A DNA stretch of 64,000 nt from Cavia porcellus. Taxonomy: Eukaryota > Chordata > Mammalia > Rodentia > Caviidae. Below are positions 58,501 through 64,000 of the stretch, one piece after another. The translations under genes and the position numbers were made by a program. Numbering within the stretch: the stretch's first letter is position 1; each line of letters begins with the position of its first letter. The DNA lies in assembly GCF_034190915.1 (NCBI RefSeq), contig NW_026947489.1:62248001-62312000 (forward strand), given 5' to 3'. The notes below the pieces were generated by a model, which did no database searches, was not told the origin of the DNA, and saw only the letters and a program-made list of their open reading frames with translations.

Positions 58501-58980
58501 GACCCAGGCCAAGCACACCCCACCAATCCTGCTTGGGAAGGGAGCAACTGACTGAAGTCACTGCTGCCCCTTGTTCTTGCCAGTCCTGCCCAGTCCCAGA
58601 ATGTCTGTTGGAGCCCCTTTTCTGGAGCACTCACCGCAGGTCGAAACAGGCTCCCCACCAGCTCAGCTCTCCATTCAGCTCACTCTCCTTTGACCTCAGT
58701 GTGACTGAGTTTCCAGTGAGTCAAAGCGGTGGGATTTCCAGCAGCTCTGTAAGTCATAGCTGTGAGAATTCAGGTGCTGCGGCAGGAGCACTGAGCCTTT
58801 AGCTGTTCTAATAGTAGCACCAGGACTGTATGTTTGATTGGTTCTTCTCACCTTAGCTTCTTTCTGAGTGAAGACGACCCATTTCCCTCTGGTCAGGACT
58901 CCCCATGCTGTATTATTCTAAGTTGACTATCTCAGGGAGCCTCTGTAGCCTGCTGTTATCTATCCACCATCTTTACCAGA
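55566..58980 (-). mobile_element. HAL1-like (half-L1) element or ORF2-deleted L1, antisense
   Basis: From the right (5') there is a GC-richer 5' UTR (about 58264-58980, ending in a CCACCATC motif), ORF1 (about 57200-58263), a short remnant of the ORF2 endonuclease start (about 56790-57060), then an A/T-rich 3' UTR to an A-rich tail at 55566-55610. RT and RNase H are absent. ORF1 plus UTRs without ORF2 is the HAL1 layout. The 3' UTR has repeated internal words and resembles that of the L1 at 10.1 kb. The alternative is an L1 with a private internal deletion. Confidence 0.65.
57200..58263 (-). pseudogene. L1/HAL1 ORF1 (ORF1p) remnant
   Basis: The start at 58263 gives a basic N-terminal piece. 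A coiled-coil segment follows (58034-57792, ending RLSKLEDRF), then an RNA-recognition/C-terminal part (57819-57406). That part contains FTEIIKENFPNIGKG and ATPRHIIIKIPEIQYKNR, matching the ORF1p motif ATPRHI. ORF1p is the trimeric RNA-binding chaperone of L1 particles. Frame changes between the three pieces and several stops show the copy is inactive, though its frames are better preserved than those of the neighbouring L1s. Confidence 0.8.
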
Positions 58981-60763
58981 ACTTAAATAGAACTGTAACG
59001 TGAGCTTTATGTTTGTCTGTGCAAAGTTATAATTTCTTACTGTCTGTGGAGGCTTTAGGCAGATCAGAGATGGAACTTCCTTGGTGGGTTGTTTGATTCT
59101 GCCCGGCTGTAGGTCTAGTGAGATGAGACCTTCATCTCAGAAAGCCCAAGGCTGCATCCTCTGCACTGCATTTCCCTGTTTGTTGGTGAAGCCTGAGGCA
59201 GGAAGAGTCCTAAAGTCCTGGCTGTGACTGTCACAAGTGCTGCTCACCTTCTGCTCCTGGTGGGACAGGAAGGCTAGCGAGGTGGCCTCTCCTCAGGTTA
59301 CCTCAGCACAAGTGGCTGCCTTATGCTGATGTACCCACTGATCCTAAGATAGGTGCTCCAGCTACCCAGCCCTCACTGTCTTTTCCTGCGTCTGCCTCCA
59401 GGTTACTGTCAAGTAGTCTGGCACCTCCACTCTCCCTCATTTTTTTCAGGAACCACACCATGGCCATGTCACTCGTGTTTTTGTACTAAGGGCCTGGGTA
59501 GCTACCCAGGTGCTGTGCTGGCTTCTATACTTCTGCTCAGGGTGGCAGGTCGAGGTGACACCTGCCCTAGGGACATCCTTGCAAGTGACACTTGCAGGTA
59601 CATAATCTGGGGTAGGCACAGATGTGGAGAGGCAGAGGTGTGATGCCCTCACTGGCTCTTATCTAGGGATAGCAGGACACAGGCAGATCTGAGAAGCATG
59701 CAAGCACACAGAGCTACTTTAGTTGCATATTAAGTAGAACGAGAATCTAATTGAGAAGTAAATTGGTAAATGGGACCAAGTTTAAACGTTTGCTTCAAAG
59801 TGAACAGGGAAGGATAATTAATTACTCATTGGTCCTTACATAATTAATAGTCTTTTCCTGCTAGTAATTAAAATGAAGGTTTTCTGAACCAAATTGTTCT
59901 CAAGAAGGATTTTACACAAACCCAGAGCTTCTGAAATGTCAAGAAGTTTTGTTCTCATCTTTTCACTGAAGTATTTCTGTTTTCTCTGTTCTTCAGCCTT
60001 TTTTCCTGCCCTTCAGCCTAGTTTATTAGGCCCTGTTCCTACTTCCAAATGCACTTTGAAGTTGGAAGGGGAGAGGCTCAGGAGGATGGGGCATCTTGAT
60101 TTACAAGTGAGGGTGCAATTTTCCACAGTGCCTGCACCACAGTTACTCAGTGGTGCCGGTAGAGAGCTGAAGCCCACAGTGGTGACTGGAGCTGTGAGCT
60201 GAGGGCTGCAGTGCTATGGTGGTGCTGGGCACTCACTGCACAGCCCTCTCTGAGTCAGTGGCATGGACATCAAGGCACTGGGCTGTGTGTGGCTCTGCCA
60301 CATGGTACTGGCCTCCTCACTTCTCGGAATACAGCCTGCTCCCTGAGGTGAGTGAACATGGCTGCTGGTTATGAAATCATTAAGCAAACTGGAGTCCTAC
60401 TTAATAATTAGACTCAGGTGATTTTTCTGGTTGTTTGGAGCCAAAATGAATTTAATTTTGTGAGGGATTTTATCTTCTGTGCTGTCATGCTGGGAGAAAT
60501 ACCTTATCATGAACTTTATATACAAATGTGAAAGGTTGAATATAAGGCCTGTTTGCACACCTACAACTAGACACAACTCACAGTATGGTCCACAGCTCTG
60601 ATCTTCAGGGATAGGAGGGAGCATCAGGAGAAAACCTGCTCACCAGAAGGAGACTAAGACACCAGTACTGGAACTCATGTAATTGCCTCTGGGGTGCACA
60701 GCTGGACACCTCTCCCACGATAGTGGCTTACACATGGTGTTGTTGGACTCAACTGTCAGTTCC
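58981..60763. other. Intergenic DNA upstream of VIPR2, unassigned
   Basis: The segment 59040-59690 is GC-richer and could be 5' UTR of the old L1, but this is not shown. No gene recognised. Confidence 0.4.
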
Positions 60764-61144
60764 TGTTATGGTTTGTGTCTGCGTGTCCCCCCAAAGCCTC
60801 CTGCAGTCATTGAGAGGTAGACTTTGCAGAGGTGGCCGAATCTGGAGTTGGTGACTGATTCATTTTCTAGTGCTGGGACTAAGGGTGTGAGTGCTATATC
60901 TGACCCAGGACAGGCAGCCTGCATACAGTACAAGGAAGAGAAAGAGGCGTGTTCCTTCCTCCCCTTGTTGCTTTTGTTGTCTTGTCCCACCATGAACTGC
61001 TGTCCTCTGTGAAATCTCCCTGCCTTTGAGCCAGCTGATTATGGCTGAACCCTCTACAAACTATGAGCTAAATAAATTTTTCCTCCTTTAATTCTGTGTG
61101 TCTTTTGTGTTTTTTCTCACCAACCAGAGAAAAGTAAGACAGCT
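60764..61144 (+). repeat. MaLR solo LTR (MLT/MST type)
   Basis: TGTTATGGTTTGTGTCTG at the start, AAATAAATTTTTCCTCCTTTAATTC with a poly(A) signal near the end, and ACCAGAGAAAAGTAAGACAGC at the end. About 380 bp. Confidence 0.82.
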
Positions 61145-64000
61145 CCTGATGGTAGGAGGTGGCTGGGAGACTCTCAGGCTCATGGACAACCACAAAAACC
61201 TGAAGAGTCAATGTCAAATCACAACAGATACAGGAACCCCAAAACAATGCCTGTGTGGTGTCACTGACATAAATGGACCTGATTAGCATCTCTGAAGAAA
61301 CAAGACAGCAACTGTGCCTGGGGTATTTGGAAAGCTGAGGCCTGAGAATGTTGAGATCGTGGTCACAGTGGCCTTGAGGTGCCAGTTCCAGCCTGTGTAG
61401 TCTTCCCTATGGGGCAGCAGATCCTGGTTCTAGCCCAGGGAAGTTGGGGTAAGGTGGTCTCTGGTCCTCTTCCTGAAAGAATGGGTAGTCCACACAGCTC
61501 AGACCAAGGTCCTGAGGTTACCAGGAGTCAGGCCCTGCCTTGGTACCCATAGCATGCTGGTGCCTTCCATGTACAGTGCCAGCTTTCAGTGTCACTGTAG
61601 GAAGGACAGTGACCAGGGGAGGGTTGGACACACAGTCAGTGCTCTCTGCTTGCCATACTTATTGAGAAAGTTACTTGTGGTCACTTCTGGCAGAAGGAAA
61701 TGCCTTCCCAGGGCCAAGATGAGACAAGAATATGTGGAGAGGCTCACTGATGGTGGTTGCCAGGGGCCTGAGGTACAGAAACCACTGCATTGCTCGACTA
61801 GCAAACTCCTCATGGCTCAGTGTCCTTAAACATGAGTGGAGGACCCACAAGATCCCAGGGCTGGCTTGGGATCTGGGAGAGCAGTGCCAGCTCAGATAGC
61901 AGTGTGAGTCTCTGATGTCTGCCAGTGTCACGGCTTTCACTGGGCACTGGCTGAAACAGACCTCACTCACTACTGGACAACCACTGTCTTCTGGCCTAAG
62001 CTACTGCTGACCATAACTGAGTCCCTGACACTAGGAGGTGGCCAGTGGAGGTCTTCTGGATCCACAGCACTGCATCCAAAGGCAGCCTTCGGGGTTCACA
62101 CCTGTGACAGCACTCTGCAAGGCTGGGGTAGGAAGCTTGTAAGTTTGAGTCAAACTTGAACAACTTAGATGTTTGGGGGCCTCTCAGTGCAAAGGTGGCT
62201 ACAGGTGCCATTGCCTTGCTTGAGTCTCATCTGCTGTGTGTCCACCTCCTCCACTGTTCACAGCTGCACTACTGTTAACTTGGAAGTTGCAACCAGCCAG
62301 GACTTGGCAAACTGACCGTCTTGTCTGTCACTGGCTAAGCCAAGTCCCAATGTGGTTGACTCTAAATATGATGCATATGACAGCAGCTGGTGACTATGTG
62401 TGGATGTCTTCCAGGCCCTGAGTTTAAAAACTGAGGCCCCATAATGGCTCGGACTGACCTCTCCCTTGGGCCCAAGCATGAATCAGAGGGAACACAGAAC
62501 TAACATACTATGCCCCAAAGCCAGGTCCTCCTCACATCCTCTACAACCGCAAAGGCAGAGCCACAGACCTCACCACTAAACCTGTGCTGAGACCAGGTCC
62601 CTAAGACCCCAATCCTCACACCAAATGTGATGCAGGAGGTGGATAGATATTCTCAAAACCCTGTCCTTGATATGGGCTGGCACTCTGAGGACACATCTGT
62701 CTTTTCAGTTCTGACCCCTTGGGGGTTACTGAGTGCCTTGGTGCAGGACTGCTGGCAGCTCCTCGGGGATCTTGCTGTCTTGGCCAAGCCTGTGCTAAGG
62801 AGTGGCCATTCCTGTATCAGATGCTTGGTGGCATTGCTGGCATGTTGGGGTGGCATTCAGAAAGAGAAGGCTGGGATGATCATTTTTGCTTTGGAGAAAG
62901 AACATGATGATGTTGTTTGGGATGCTAGCTTGCATCAATCAATACGTCTCTACCTTCTCCTGATGACCACACAGGACAGAAACCCTCCTGTGTCTAGCCG
63001 GACATTCAACAGGCTTAGTGCTCATGCATACCAGGGGCTTGCTGGGCTACTGGGACCAGGATAGCATACTCCTAGGACATCATGTAGTTGGTGGGAAAGA
63101 TGAGTGTCACCCATATCAGCAGGTACTATGTCCTCTCCTCGACCAGCCAAATGACTCAGATGGACCACAAGGAAGGGAATATTGAGCTGTTGCCCATGTG
63201 CCTCCCTGAGAGGATGAGCAGCCAGAAATCACCACGGATATTTTGTGCTGCAGATGGGAACCATCTCTTATGCCCATGGCCTGGGGTCTTTGTGCTAATG
63301 GAGAGCATTTCACCTGATGGCTTTAGTGTCCCTTTCCTCAGATCATGTTTGCTTTAATTTCTTCATGAGGGTGCTCCCCATCTAGAGTGGGGAGAGGTTA
63401 ATGAAAATGTTGAGAGCAGGAAGTGAGGAAAACTGGAAGGGGGACTGAACAGCAAAGTGCAGAAGCCACAGTCTCATGACCTTGCCAGTTTCCTCCACAC
63501 CATTGCCCCGAAGGGGACCTGTGGAAGGGCCATTTGTGTCACCTTCTGATGGTACTGTGTGGGTGACTGCCCTCAAGCTCCCTGAGTCTGCTTGAGTCCC
63601 ATGTCACTGGCACAGATTTCCTGAAAATGCAGGAGCAGTGACCTATATGCTCCTCAGTACATTTCTAGCCCATAGAGGTTATGGTGCACAGGACACTGGT
63701 GACCACTCAGCGCTTCTGTGCCTCCGACCACAGGGTCAGACACTTGCTGAAAGACACATGGGTATCTGGGCTGGCCAGATGCAGCTTCTGTTATTCTCTT
63801 CAGTGTGCGAGATCCCATTAATCCATCAGGGTCCCTCATTGGCACACCCATGGCTAGTCAGGGTGGCAGGACCCAGGGCCACCCTGGGAGATTTGGGAAC
63901 CCTGCTCTTGTTATAGCTGAATTCTAATGGGGAGGTGATGGTCAGTGTGGGGCCAGGTACTTGTGCTCAGGAGATGCAGGGAAGTGAGCTAGGGAGTTCT
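61145..64000. other. Intergenic DNA, mostly unassigned
   Basis: No gene could be supported. ORFs such as 62627-63064 (145 codons) have no recognisable motif, splice context or promoter and are probably chance. Confidence 0.5.
62088..62170 (+). repeat. Decayed B1-type SINE
   Basis: TTCACACCTGTGACAGCACT, CAAGGCTGGGGTAGGAAGC and TTTGAGTCAAACTTGAACAAC follow the B1 order with many changes. Confidence 0.5.

Noticed and set aside
62627..63064. 145-codon plus-strand ORF as a possible gene
   Set aside because: No recognisable domain, no splice signals, and alternative frames are also open; similar ORFs are expected by chance in 64 kb.

Overview
The window is mammalian nuclear DNA, almost certainly from a rodent outside the mouse/rat group. 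It carries many tRNA-Ala-type ID SINEs, B1 SINEs and B1-ID dimers, and no B2 or B4 was seen. Rodent-style MaLR LTRs, several L1 lineages and one IAP-like endogenous retrovirus complete the repeat content. I could not fix the species; a squirrel-like or hystricomorph rodent is possible.

The only cellular gene I can support is VIPR2 (VPAC2, the class B GPCR for VIP and PACAP), on the minus strand. Five coding exons were found by eye: exon 1 (42213-42272, signal peptide), exon 2 (40152-40251), exon 3 (29307-29414), exon 4 (26964-27061) and exon 5 (6281-6378, TM1). Every junction has AG/GT dinucleotides and the phases agree (0,1,1,0,2), giving 154 codons plus 2 nt. The rest of the receptor (TM2 onward) must lie to the left of the window. 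A CpG island with at least seven GC boxes (about 41800-42960) covers exon 1 and the promoter. The signal peptide holds a run of seven cysteines encoded by a TGC/TGT trinucleotide repeat.

Layout: 1-2438 is the 3' part of an internally deleted IAP/betaretrovirus-like provirus with its 3' LTR, lying antisense inside VIPR2 intron 5. It is followed by an old antisense L1 (about 2450-3900). Positions 6379-42212 are introns 4 to 1, with scattered SINEs, MaLR LTRs, L1 pieces and minisatellites. Positions 43000-64000 are upstream of VIPR2. Here 43640-58980 is a nested pile of antisense retrotransposons: an old L1 interrupted by a B1-ID dimer, a MaLR provirus, a younger near-full-length L1 and a HAL1-like element. 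From 59000 to the end is mostly unassigned intergenic DNA with one MaLR LTR and B1 traces.

The most notable observations are: the heptacysteine run in the VIPR2 signal peptide; a 635-bp L1-tailed composite element with perfect 16-bp target duplications at 13.3 kb; an L1 3' UTR built of about 150-bp tandem units that appears to be shared by three elements; a HAL1-like element; a 50-bp perfect duplication 1035 bp apart; and a six-copy 46-bp minisatellite in VIPR2 intron 2. I saw no CRISPR array, operon or other prokaryotic-type system, and no second cellular gene.
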